A stretch of DNA of 50,871 bases from positions 1 to 50,871 of the forward strand of contig JAAEQR010000175.1 of the NCBI GenBank assembly GCA_024231215.1. The letters run 5' to 3'. The stretch is from PVC group bacterium (GTDB lineage: Bacteria; Omnitrophota; Gorgyraeia; B26-G9). Position 1 is the stretch's first letter, and each line of letters opens with the position of its first letter. The notes beneath the pieces are model-generated. The model was not told the origin of the DNA. It saw only the letters and a program-made list of their open reading frames with translations, and ran no database searches. A program made the translations under genes and the position numbers. Positions 1 through 6,783 of the stretch are shown here, in pieces.

Positions 1-25
1 AGGAAAGAAATTTTGGAGTGGTTGA

Positions 26-226
26 ATGAAAAAGAATAAGATAATTGATTTTGACTGGTGTAAATACAGCCATGCATTTAAACTTGGTTCGACAGTAGTA
101 CTTCATAATCATATTTGCGAAAGATGGCACTTTCATTTATGGATTGATTTAGGTTTTAGATGCTTAGAAATATCTGTAAATGCTAATTATGATTACACGG
201 ATTACGGAAGAAATAAAGAATTTTAA
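26..226 (+). CDS. Small hypothetical protein (66 aa)
   Basis: No family is recognised. A GGAG ribosome site lies about 8 nt before the ATG. The protein is rich in aromatic residues and His/Cys (a stretch with HNHICERWHFH), which could bind a metal, but no standard zinc motif is complete. It sits directly upstream of the HNH gene in the same orientation, 23 nt apart, so the two are probably co-transcribed. The promoter lies outside the window. Confidence 0.5.
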   Translation: MKKNKIIDFDWCKYSHAFKLGSTVVLHNHICERWHFHLWIDLGFRCLEISVNANYDYTDYGRNKEF

Positions 227-249
227 AATAAAAATGGAGGTGAAGAAAA

Positions 250-810
250 ATGACAACAGACGTTTTGGTGTTGAACGCAGGATTCACTGCTTTAGATATC
301 ATATCCAAAGAAGAGTCTATCAGGATGCTCTATACAAGCAAAGCCTACACAGTCGTCGAGAGTGAAAGAACTATTTCTTCGCCTTCGATTACAATGAGGG
401 TCCCAAACGTTATAGCTTTGCTGAATTACAAGTCTATCCCTAAGAGAAAAGTAGGTTTTTCAAAATTATCAGTAATTTACAGAGACAATCTAACCTGTCA
501 ATACTGTGGTGAAAAGTTTACTATGAGAGATTTAACTATCGACCATATTATTCCTAAGTCAAGGTGGGCTAAAGTCAAAAGAACATCCAAGAGAAACTGG
601 ACAACATGGGAGAATTGTGTATGTTCATGCATCTGGTGTAATAACAAGAAAGGCAATAGATTATTGGAAGAAACTGACATGAAACTGTCAAGGAAGCCCT
701 ATATTCCCAAGTATCTTCCAAAGTTGATTATTGACTTCAAAAGGGCAGAAAATAAAGGCTGGCTTCCATTCACAGGGTGGAATGTTCGATTGATTAATAG
801 CCCTAAATGA
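250..810 (+). CDS. HNH endonuclease
   Basis: A 186-residue protein with a McrA-like HNH core. CxxC is at residues 83-86 (CQYCG), the catalytic-type IDHIIP motif is around residues 97-102, Asn122 follows, and a second Cys pair closes the zinc site (C127, C130, followed by NNKKGN). The family cuts DNA with one divalent metal; a structural Zn is held by the four cysteines. A strong GGAGGTGAAG ribosome site supports the start. It could be a free-standing homing nuclease or a phage DNA-processing enzyme; no intron boundary is visible around it. It lies just before the RNA array promoter. Confidence 0.9.
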   Translation: MTTDVLVLNAGFTALDIISKEESIRMLYTSKAYTVVESERTISSPSITMRVPNVIALLNYKSIPKRKVGFSKLSVIYRDNLTCQYCGEKFTMRDLTIDHIIPKSRWAKVKRTSKRNWTTWENCVCSCIWCNNKKGNRLLEETDMKLSRKPYIPKYLPKLIIDFKRAENKGWLPFTGWNVRLINSPK

Positions 811-851
811 TAGATGTTTTATAAAATATATGTAAAAAAAATAAAAAATAG

Positions 852-879
852 TTTACTTTTTCTATTATTTTATTATATT
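852..879 (+). promoter_or_regulatory. Early-type promoter driving the RNA array and TROVE gene
   Basis: TTTACT (852-857), a 16-bp spacer and TATATT (874-879), within the block GTTTAC...TATTATATTTATAATA. The same block recurs before other rightward units (8073, 11700, 26520, 44983). Predicted initiation near 886-890 falls just before the first stem of the RNA array at 896. Confidence 0.75.
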
Positions 880-895
880 TATAATATAAGTAATA

Positions 896-955
896 AAGTT
901 ACTAACAGCAATTTAAAAAACACTAACTTAAAATTGGTTTAAAAGATAGTAACTT
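896..955 (+). ncRNA. Y-RNA-like structured RNA unit 1
   Basis: A 60-nt unit closed by a perfect 8-bp stem, AAGTTACT (896-903) with AGTAACTT (948-955). ACAGCAA sits just inside the 5' strand (905-911). A second nested stem, CAATTT (909-914) with AAATTG (931-936), leaves an asymmetric internal loop. This is the first of five units in the same orientation and the unit closest to the promoter. Its role as an RNA partner of the downstream TROVE protein is inferred from position and architecture; it has not been matched to a known RNA family. Confidence 0.7.
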
Positions 956-960
956 GTATA

Positions 961-1014
961 AGACCACTAACAGCAATTTAAAAACTTTCTATTGGTGAAA
1001 TTAAAAAGTGGTCT
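961..1014 (+). ncRNA. Y-RNA-like structured RNA unit 2
   Basis: A 54-nt unit closed by AGACCACT (961-968) and AGTGGTCT (1007-1014), 8 bp and perfect. It shares AACAGCAATTTAAAAAC with unit 1 just inside the stem. The inner stem is AATTT (975-979) with AAATT (998-1002). It is separated from unit 1 by 5 nt (GTATA). The closing stem shares only the outer AG...CT pairs with most other units; the middle bases differ and pairing is kept. Confidence 0.7.
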
Positions 1015-1021
1015 GTTAATA

Positions 1022-1109
1022 AGAATACACACAGCAAATTTAAAAACTTATTGGTTCGATTCCAATATTATTCGCTTGAATGATAGCAATGGTGCAAAAA
1101 TAGTATTCT
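1022..1109 (+). ncRNA. Y-RNA-like structured RNA unit 3 with T-arm-like hairpin
   Basis: An 88-nt unit closed by AGAATAC (1022-1028) and GTATTCT (1103-1109). The shared ACAGCAAATTTAAAAAC follows the 5' strand. Inside is a canonical-looking tRNA T arm: stem ATTGG/CCAAT (1050-1054 and 1062-1066) around the 7-nt loop TTCGATT. A second hairpin follows, ATTATTC / GAATGAT with loop GCTT (1067-1084, one G-U pair). No acceptor-CCA or complete cloverleaf is present, so this is a tRNA mimic and not a tRNA gene. Confidence 0.72.
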
Positions 1110-1115
1110 ATTAGA

Positions 1116-1228
1116 AGATTAGTCACAGCAAAACAAATTTATGGTTAGAAACAAATTTTAAAAATTTGAATAGCAGGTTCAACCCCCTGCCATGGTCTTA
1201 GGACCATGTAAATCTAAAAAACTAATCT
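1116..1228 (+). ncRNA. Y-RNA-like structured RNA unit 4 with T-arm-like and extra hairpins
   Basis: The largest unit (113 nt), closed by AGATTAG (1116-1122) and CTAATCT (1222-1228), with TCACAGCAAAA inside the 5' strand. It contains three consecutive hairpins. CAAATTT/AAATTTG is at 1152-1168. GCAGG/CCTGC with loop TTCAACCC is at 1173-1190, resembling a tRNA T arm with one extra loop base. A perfect 7-bp stem CATGGTC/GACCATG with tetraloop TTAG is at 1191-1208. The last two abut and could stack coaxially. It is 6 nt from unit 3. Confidence 0.7.
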
Positions 1229-1235
1229 GTATATA

Positions 1236-1298
1236 AGATGACTCACAGCAAAATTAAACTACCAGACTGTTAATCTGACAAAGTAATTTATGTCATCT
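1236..1298 (+). ncRNA. Y-RNA-like structured RNA unit 5 with Asn anticodon-like arm
   Basis: A 63-nt unit closed by AGATGAC (1236-1242) and GTCATCT (1292-1298), with TCACAGCAAAA inside the stem. The centre is an anticodon-arm mimic: CAGA / TCTG (1263-1266, 1274-1277) around CTGTTAA, exactly the loop of a tRNA-Asn (GTT anticodon, T33, A37). There is no D or T arm. An alternative is an extremely truncated tRNA, but the shared ACAGCAA and array context favour an array member. Its 3' end is 22 nt before the TROVE start codon. Confidence 0.7.
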
Positions 1299-1320
1299 GC
1301 TATACAAAGGGAGGTATTAA

Positions 1321-2991
1321 ATGTTTAATCAAAAACAAAATTCTCTTTTTGAAGTCCCAAACTCAAAGCAATCTACAAATTCTAATCCTTTTATACATGA
1401 GGGGATGAAAAAATCTTCAGAAACTCTGTCAGGAAATATGGCAAAGAAATATTCTACTACAGGTAATGATTTCGTGGATCAATTTGGGAAACTTGGTTCT
1501 TATAGAGAATTAAGATCTTTTGAAGAAATTTCAGAAGATACACAAGCTCTGTGGAATAATGATCCACTAACATCAATTAAGTTCATGTTTTTCATAAGAG
1601 CTATTACAAGAAGTGTAACTTTATTTGATGGGACAAAGACAACTTCTGTTCAAAGAGGTTCTGGTCTTAAGCATGAGGGCATTATGAGAATGGTATGGCT
1701 TCATATTAATAATCATGATGCATTCTGGAAGAACATTAAATTGTTTGTTTCCACAGGCTCGTGGAAGGACATATTTCAAATGCTTCAATACGACCTTGAA
1801 TATCATGGATGGGATGGTAGAGTTCTTAATTGGAAGGAGTTCGGAAATCTAATTCTTGCTGGATTAGAAAATCCAAATACTTCTGAGTTAGTTAAGAAGT
1901 ATCTACCTCAAATTAAGGCTAAGAGCAAATGTTCCACATTAAAAACCCAGTCTAATACTTTAATTGGCAAATGGATATGCTCGTTTATGAAGATTAATTA
2001 TAAAGAGTATAGAGGACTTAAATCTGGCGGAAGTGCTCACAAATGGCAACAATTGATTTCTAGAAAACTTTTTGATTCAATTGATTTTGCTTCAGTACAC
2101 GGTAGAGCTTTAACACAGCTTGTTTCATCTAAGTTTTTAGCTAACAACGGACTTGAAGAAAAATACAATAATTGGATTGAAGCACAGCCTGTAGCTAAAT
2201 ATACTGGTTATGTCCATGAACTCATGAATGGAGTATCTACTAACATGAAGCCTTATCAAATTAATACTATCAATAAGCAATTTGATGGGTTAGTAGAGAC
2301 AGGAAGAAAAAATGTTGATGCAAATTCTAAGTTTATAGTAGTGAGAGATACTTCGGGTTCTATGGGATCTGAAGCTAAAGGAACAAAAGTGAGTTGTTAT
2401 AACATAGCGAAAGCTCTTGCCCTTTATTTTTCGGAATTTCTTGAAGGTCATTTTGCAAATTCTTGGATCGAATTTAATTCAAGCGCTAAAATGCACCAAT
2501 GGAAAGGAAATACTCCAGTTCAAAAATGGACGAGTGATAAAAGCAATTATATTGGGAATACAAACTTTCAATCAGTAATTCATCTTTTAGCTTCCATTAA
2601 ACAGAATGGAGTAGAAGAAAAAGATTTCCCTATAGGAATACTTTGTATCTCTGATGGTGAGTTTGATCAATCAGAATTAGGATCAACTAATGTAGAATCT
2701 GCAAGACGAAAACTAATAAATGCAGGATTCTCAAAAGAGTATGTTGATAATTTTAAGATAGTACTTTGGAATCTCCAATCATATTACTATGGTAGAGAAA
2801 CTGGAGAAAAATTTGAAACGTACGGAGACGAAGAGAATGTATTTTACTTCTCAGGATATGAAGCTTCAATTATAGCTTTTCTTTTGGGAGTTGAAAAGAA
2901 AGAGGATCAAGTGCAAAATACTCCAAAAACAGCTGGAGAGTTATTCGATTCTGCTATGGATCAAGAGATTCTTAACATGATTCGAGTCTAA
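1321..2991 (+). CDS. Ro60-like TROVE/vWA RNA-binding protein
   Basis: A 556-residue protein. Residues about 75-310 are alpha-helical repeat-like and resemble the TROVE ring of Ro60/Rsr and related DUF2828-type proteins (DPLTSIKFMFFIRAITR, GSWKDIF). Residues 335-525 form a von Willebrand A domain with a complete MIDAS: D343-T-S345-G-S347, T414 in GNTNF, and D445 in ISDGEFD. The family binds misfolded RNAs through the ring and Y RNAs on its outer surface; bacterial Rsr links Y RNA to exonucleases. A GGGAGG ribosome site precedes the ATG. It follows five structured RNAs in the same transcript direction, which fits an RNP operon. TROVE/vWA proteins are known in other phages, and the exact subfamily is uncertain. 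Confidence 0.85.
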   Translation: MFNQKQNSLFEVPNSKQSTNSNPFIHEGMKKSSETLSGNMAKKYSTTGNDFVDQFGKLGSYRELRSFEEISEDTQALWNNDPLTSIKFMFFIRAITRSVTLFDGTKTTSVQRGSGLKHEGIMRMVWLHINNHDAFWKNIKLFVSTGSWKDIFQMLQYDLEYHGWDGRVLNWKEFGNLILAGLENPNTSELVKKYLPQIKAKSKCSTLKTQSNTLIGKWICSFMKINYKEYRGLKSGGSAHKWQQLISRKLFDSIDFASVHGRALTQLVSSKFLANNGLEEKYNNWIEAQPVAKYTGYVHELMNGVSTNMKPYQINTINKQFDGLVETGRKNVDANSKFIVVRDTSGSMGSEAKGTKVSCYNIAKALALYFSEFLEGHFANSWIEFNSSAKMHQWKGNTPVQKWTSDKSNYIGNTNFQSVIHLLASIKQNGVEEKDFPIGILCISDGEFDQSELGSTNVESARRKLINAGFSKEYVDNFKIVLWNLQSYYYGRETGEKFETYGDEENVFYFSGYEASIIAFLLGVEKKEDQVQNTPKTAGELFDSAMDQEILNMIRV

Positions 2992-3017
2992 CATATATTC
3001 TATTGCTTCATGATCAT

Positions 3018-3047
3018 AAACCCCTTAGATTAATTTCTAAGGGGTTT
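3018..3047. terminator. Bidirectional terminator between TROVE gene and Hsp20 gene
   Basis: A perfect 12-bp stem, AAACCCCTTAGA with TCTAAGGGGTTT, around a 6-nt loop. It has A/T runs on both sides, so it can serve the rightward TROVE transcript and the leftward Hsp20 transcript. Confidence 0.85.
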
Positions 3048-3059
3048 ATTGTATTAAAT

Positions 3060-3599
3060 TTACTTGATTTCTAATTGTTTAACAACTGGTTTGTGTTCTT
3101 CCTTCATTGGGACTTCAATAATTAGAATTCCATTTTCAATTTTTAAATTAATCTTGTCCAAGTCCATCTTGTCGTTGAAACAGAAGCTTGTTTCAAATTT
3201 CTTTTTGGAAATGTCATTCCAGACTTCCTTGCTCTTGCATTCTATATTATCCCTAGATGCTGAAATAATTATTGTCTCTCCTTCTCTCTTCACGTCAATG
3301 TCGTCCCTGTCAAACCCTGTGATAACTATTTCCAAAACTACCGTGCCATTGTCTGTTATATGGCAAGCTGTCTTTGGATGTTTTGGTGCTTCTGGTATGT
3401 AGGAAATGTGATAGTTGGTCCAGTAGGGATCGATAGGCTTCAAAAAGTAAGGATCACAATTTGTTGTGTAATCACCATTGTAAGTAAAAGTGTCTATTGA
3501 TCCACTTGTTAGTGCTGGAGTTGTAACACTATCAATGACGTTAAAGACTTCATCAATCATGTTACCTAATAGCATGGTGCTTGAGTAGGTTTTGTTCAT
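3060..3599 (-). CDS. Small heat shock protein (Hsp20/alpha-crystallin)
   Basis: A 179-residue protein with an N-terminal disordered region and an alpha-crystallin domain at about residues 75-175. The hallmark G-x-L near the end is present (IENGILIIEVP), and beta-strand patterns such as EIVITGFDRDDIDVKREGE and ETIIISASR match the family. ATP-independent holdases of this family occur in T4-like phages, where they may protect capsid or replication proteins. It is leftward, with a TACTAATAAATA late motif 76 nt upstream, so late expression is likely. Confidence 0.88.
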   Translation of the reverse strand: MNKTYSSTMLLGNMIDEVFNVIDSVTTPALTSGSIDTFTYNGDYTTNCDPYFLKPIDPYWTNYHISYIPEAPKHPKTACHITDNGTVVLEIVITGFDRDDIDVKREGETIIISASRDNIECKSKEVWNDISKKKFETSFCFNDKMDLDKINLKIENGILIIEVPMKEEHKPVVKQLEIK

Positions 3600-3675
3600 T
3601 TGTACCTCTTCGCTATACTGTCTCTTAGATCAGTTAGCTATTTTTTATATTTTGAACCCATTAGGTGTTCAATTC

Positions 3676-3689
3676 TATTTATTAGTAAT
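3676..3689 (-). promoter_or_regulatory. Late promoter motif for Hsp20 gene
   Basis: Minus-strand ATTACTAATAAATA, an exact match to the motif found before the structural genes. It lies immediately after the stop of the 3691-4008 gene, giving Hsp20 its own promoter. Confidence 0.7.
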
Positions 3690-3690
3690 A

Positions 3691-4008
3691 TTAAACCTTT
3701 GGAATATTTTTATCTATCTTATTGTCAAAACTATTTTTTACTTTGCTTCCTGTGTATTGTCCTATCCCAAGCGCTAATATCTTAAATGAATAATCGTATA
3801 CTTGCTCTTTAATTGAAATATATGTGAACAAACTGCATATAAGCCCAGCAAACAAAACGATCAATGATTGAAATACAGAAATAAACATAACAGTTCTTGT
3901 GAGAGAAAACTCCCCAGTAGGTAAATAAAAAATTTTGCAAAACCAGTTTTTCGATTCAGGATTTATGTCTTTCTTATTAATTTCTGAAATTTGTTCATTC
4001 TTTTTCAT
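3691..4008 (-). CDS. Small membrane protein
   Basis: A 105-residue protein of unknown function. A polar N-terminus of about 35 residues is followed by a clear membrane segment (about residues 40-66, VMFISVFQSLIVLFAGLICS) and a weaker hydrophobic stretch (ILALGIGQYTG). It could be a holin-like or other envelope protein, with no direct support. The ATG directly abuts a late-promoter motif and has no ribosome site, so either the mRNA is leaderless or the start is wrong; the next in-frame ATG would fall at the membrane segment. Confidence 0.6.
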   Translation of the reverse strand: MKKNEQISEINKKDINPESKNWFCKIFYLPTGEFSLTRTVMFISVFQSLIVLFAGLICSLFTYISIKEQVYDYSFKILALGIGQYTGSKVKNSFDNKIDKNIPKV

Positions 4009-4021
4009 ATTTATTAGTAAT
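4008..4021 (-). promoter_or_regulatory. Late motif abutting a start codon
   Basis: Minus-strand ATTACTAATAAATA whose final bases run straight into the ATG of the membrane-protein gene. Compare the same arrangement before the terminase at 44873. Confidence 0.55.
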
Positions 4022-4024
4022 TTT

Positions 4025-4056
4025 TTTGTATAATAATTTCAAAAAAGTATTATATT
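4025..4056 (+). promoter_or_regulatory. Probable early promoter, rightward
   Basis: The conserved -10 block TATTATATTTATATTAA (TATATT at 4051-4056) matches other early promoters. The -35 is poor (TTTGTA or GTATAA), unlike the usual GTTTAC. It lies 26 nt before the 4083 gene and is divergent from the leftward membrane-protein gene. Confidence 0.45.
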
Positions 4057-4082
4057 TATATTAACTGAATGAGGAACTAATT

Positions 4083-4247
4083 ATGGATTGTGGAAAATGT
4101 GGAAAGGAATTACAAAATGTGTGCAGGAGATTCAAAGAACACAAAGAGTTTCAATGCAAGTATGAAGAAATGCACCAAATGAATTTGGAAGAGTCAAACA
4201 TGATAGAGGAGCTTTTAAATGAAGATTTTTTTGAAGAAGAGAATTAA
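4083..4247 (+). CDS. Small Cys-rich protein (54 aa)
   Basis: The open frame begins MDCGKCGKEL and ends FFEEEN with a TAA two bases before the next ATG. C3 and C6 form a CxxC pair, with further cysteines at 14 and 25, so a small zinc site is possible. GAGGAA lies about 8 nt upstream. First gene of the rightward run after the divergent promoter region. Function unknown. Confidence 0.6.
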   Translation: MDCGKCGKELQNVCRRFKEHKEFQCKYEEMHQMNLEESNMIEELLNEDFFEEEN

Positions 4248-4249
4248 AT

Positions 4250-4501
4250 ATGAAAAATAGATACTACAACATAATATCTGAGGAAAAATTACCGGAGGTA
4301 TTTGTGGAAATTACAGAATTATCATATACAAAGAAAATTGAGATAATTCTTGAATTACTAACAAAATATGACTCGACTGTTGTCTCAAATTCTCTGCAGG
4401 AATATAAAAGAGAATACATTGATTTGAAAAGAGTAAACATAGGACGCATTAAAAATCAACTAATGTATTTGTGTAAGAAGTTTGAAAAGGAGATCGCATG
4501 A
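4250..4501 (+). CDS. Hypothetical protein (83 aa)
   Basis: No family is recognised. The protein is predicted largely helical with Lys/Glu-rich segments. Its TGA overlaps the ATG of the next gene (ATGA), indicating translational coupling, and it starts 2 nt after the preceding small gene. It is probably an accessory early protein of the same operon. Confidence 0.6.
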   Translation: MKNRYYNIISEEKLPEVFVEITELSYTKKIEIILELLTKYDSTVVSNSLQEYKREYIDLKRVNIGRIKNQLMYLCKKFEKEIA

Positions 4502-5058
4502 AAGTAAAAATACTTGAAAGATTTGGATCATGGAGGGGTGTTGCAGATTCCGCCAATACAACCATTCACAAGAAAGAAGGAACAAAAGAACCCTCTGAAT
4601 TATGGAAGAAACGAATGCTCTTATGTGAACATTCTCCAATTAGACAAATTCAAATAAAAGCAAGATGGGAAGATTTGAAATCTTGGGTCTCAGTTCATTT
4701 TGTGAGGCATAAATTTGGTATTGAACATTGGGTAAGAACACAGAGGACAGATCGAACGGGAATTGATAGGAATGGGCTTTCTCAGGATGTTTTAGTAGAG
4801 CATGAGTTTCTTATTAATGCACAGGCGATTATTTCTATATCGAGAAAGAGACTATGCAAGCAGGCAAGCAAAGAAACCAGACAGGCATGGAATGACTTCC
4901 TTTACAGTATTATAGATTTAGAACCAGAATTATTTCAGGCATGTGCTCCCGATTGTATATATAGAGGGTATTGTTACGAGTTTAAAAGTTGCGGGTTCCA
5001 TAAGACAGACGAGTTTAAGGAAGGATTGAAAATATATAGAAAAGGGATAAATGAATGA
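4498..5058 (+). CDS. ThyX-like protein with C-terminal Cys cluster
   Basis: A 186-residue protein. HFVRHKFGIEHWVRTQRTDR (about residues 67-86) resembles the RHR-type signature of FAD-dependent thymidylate synthases, and the following helix NAQAIISISRKRLC matches the ThyX layout. The classical Ser-x-Asn-x-x-Ser part of the motif is missing. A C-terminal cluster (C149, C153, C159, C165) could bind a metal. ThyX makes dTMP from dUMP using FAD, NADPH and methylene-THF; whether this divergent form is active is unknown. It is coupled by overlap to both neighbours. Confidence 0.5.
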   Translation: MKVKILERFGSWRGVADSANTTIHKKEGTKEPSELWKKRMLLCEHSPIRQIQIKARWEDLKSWVSVHFVRHKFGIEHWVRTQRTDRTGIDRNGLSQDVLVEHEFLINAQAIISISRKRLCKQASKETRQAWNDFLYSIIDLEPELFQACAPDCIYRGYCYEFKSCGFHKTDEFKEGLKIYRKGINE

Positions 5059-5324
5059 ATAAGTTATTGTGTTTATGTTTATTGGTATTGAGTTTATTTG
5101 TGTCGTGCATGGATTATGAGAATGTAGATATCACTATTATTGACGAGGAAGGAAATAAATATATAGCTAAAAATGCTAACGTTTATATTAATGAATCTGT
5201 AAATTATTTTTTCGATGAAGTACAAGTGTGCACCTACATTGGGGAAAGTAAAAAAGAATTTAAAATAAGAAAGTTGAACATTAAAACAATGATAATAAAA
5301 AACATGAATAGGATTAAGAAATGA
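5055..5324 (+). CDS. Small predicted lipoprotein
   Basis: An 89-residue protein with a textbook lipoprotein signal: MNKLL, a hydrophobic core, and lipobox LFVSC (Cys18). The mature part is about 70 residues, polar, with no recognised domain. It would be lipid-anchored in the host envelope, where small phage lipoproteins sometimes block superinfection; that role is only a possibility here. It overlaps the ThyX-like gene (ATGA) and the next gene by 4 nt. Confidence 0.65.
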   Translation: MNKLLCLCLLVLSLFVSCMDYENVDITIIDEEGNKYIAKNANVYINESVNYFFDEVQVCTYIGESKKEFKIRKLNIKTMIIKNMNRIKK

Positions 5325-6724
5325 AAGTTAATGACATAGTGTGGAGTATAATTTATAAAAAATGGGCAGAAGTTGTCAAGGTAAAAAGTAAGTTTGTAAA
5401 AATTAGATTTCATGACTCTAAGAAAACAAAAAAGATTCTTCAAAAAGATTTGATACCTTTAGATATTAATACTATTGTTTTTAAAGATGAAACATTTAGG
5501 AAAACAAATTATGTAGTGCATTCGATATCGCGTTTTGATACTTGTGTTAATGTACATTTTTTTGATATCAAAATTTATAGAAAATTTGTTGATAATTTAC
5601 CATTAAATAGTTTTATCCCTGTAGAGGAAACGTATGTGAAAAAATATTATTCAGCTTCTTATGCTTATCCAGAAACTTGTTATTTTACTTCTTGTAAAAT
5701 TTATCAAAATTTAATGTATATAGGATCTATGAATTGTGAAAAGTGTGAAAATTTTCATGATAAATATTCTGATGATGAAGGAATTTATGTTGTATGCAAA
5801 GACAAGGAAATAGAAAAGAAGAAAGAATTAGTATCTAAAATAAAATCAAAAATAATACATCAAGTAAGATTTAATATTAGGATTGATGATGTTTACATTT
5901 ATAGAATAACTGGAAAAGAATATAAAGTGAGTCATATTTACAAAATAAATAAAGAAGTCTCTGAAATAACATTTTATTTAAATAAGCATAAAAGTATAAA
6001 AGTAAAAGATTATGATATAGATAAATATTTTATTAAAAAGGAGAAAAAAGAAATGAAATACAAAGTAGGAGACAAATTAAAACATAAAACCGGGAATAAT
6101 ATTATAGAAATTGAAAGAATTGAAGAAAGAGGTAAATATCCTTATCATGTTTCTAAGAATAATGGTATATTTTCAGAAGATTATTTAGATGAATATTATA
6201 TAAAAATGAATAAAAAGGGGAAAGAAATGAAATTAAAAAGACTGGTTGCAGAACTGAGTGGCAAAGAGGACGAAATAATAACATACGCAAAGCTTATCAA
6301 AAAGAAAGCGTGCAGTAAAGCAATGATATTTCTTGCAGATAATTTACCTGAATTAAACATGAAAAGAGATGATTTTGTTGAATGGCTTCATGATTGGAAT
6401 AGAGGGTTTGATGCTAACTGGATTGTTGAAAATTTTCCTTCAAAGAAAATCGATGAGGAAGAAATTGTTTATGACGTGAATAAGCACAAAATTGTATTGC
6501 AAAGAGATGATTTTCGTTTGTGGCTCTATTTTCTAAATGATAATGGAATAATAAATAATACTTTGTATTCTGATAATGGCAAATTTATTTGTTCTACATT
6601 AGAGGGACCTGAAGTTTATATTAGAAGTAGAATTGAAAATTTTTGCAACGGAGTATTGTACTATGCCATTGAAACAGACGAACAACTAGCGCGGGTATTT
6701 AGAAGTCATTTTAGTTTAGGATAA
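5321..6724 (+). CDS. Multi-domain protein, apparent fusion of three small genes
   Basis: A 467-residue protein of unknown function. SH3/KOW-like segments recur: residues 1-50 (MKVNDIVWSIIYKKWAEVVK), about 185-240 (IDDVYIYRITGKEYKVSHIY) and 245-295 (MKYKVGDKLKHKTGN). Around residues 140-165 a Cys pair, CEKC, and a later VVC resemble a zinc knuckle. Two perfect ribosome-site-plus-ATG sequences lie inside the frame at 6038-6055 and 6212-6229, encoding Lys/Glu/Gly-rich linkers before M245 and M303. The final 165 residues form a separate module. Internal initiation could also produce 223- and 165-residue products. Confidence 0.65.
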   Translation: MKVNDIVWSIIYKKWAEVVKVKSKFVKIRFHDSKKTKKILQKDLIPLDINTIVFKDETFRKTNYVVHSISRFDTCVNVHFFDIKIYRKFVDNLPLNSFIPVEETYVKKYYSASYAYPETCYFTSCKIYQNLMYIGSMNCEKCENFHDKYSDDEGIYVVCKDKEIEKKKELVSKIKSKIIHQVRFNIRIDDVYIYRITGKEYKVSHIYKINKEVSEITFYLNKHKSIKVKDYDIDKYFIKKEKKEMKYKVGDKLKHKTGNNIIEIERIEERGKYPYHVSKNNGIFSEDYLDEYYIKMNKKGKEMKLKRLVAELSGKEDEIITYAKLIKKKACSKAMIFLADNLPELNMKRDDFVEWLHDWNRGFDANWIVENFPSKKIDEEEIVYDVNKHKIVLQRDDFRLWLYFLNDNGIINNTLYSDNGKFICSTLEGPEVYIRSRIENFCNGVLYYAIETDEQLARVFRSHFSLG

Positions 6725-6783
6725 TGGAGAACGTGAATTGGTTTAGATAAAATTTTACAACATATTAAAAAGGAAAATAAGAA

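Noticed and set aside
896..1298. Five degenerate tRNA genes
   Set aside because: Only isolated arms are present; no unit has D, anticodon and T arms together or an encoded CCA, and the shared ACAGCAA and closing-stem pattern do not fit tRNAs.
896..1298. CRISPR array or integron attC sites
   Set aside because: Unit lengths vary from 54 to 113 nt, the repeated part is only about 7-17 nt, and the closing stems differ in each unit; no attC core RYYYAAC/GTTRRRY or Cas/integrase genes are present.
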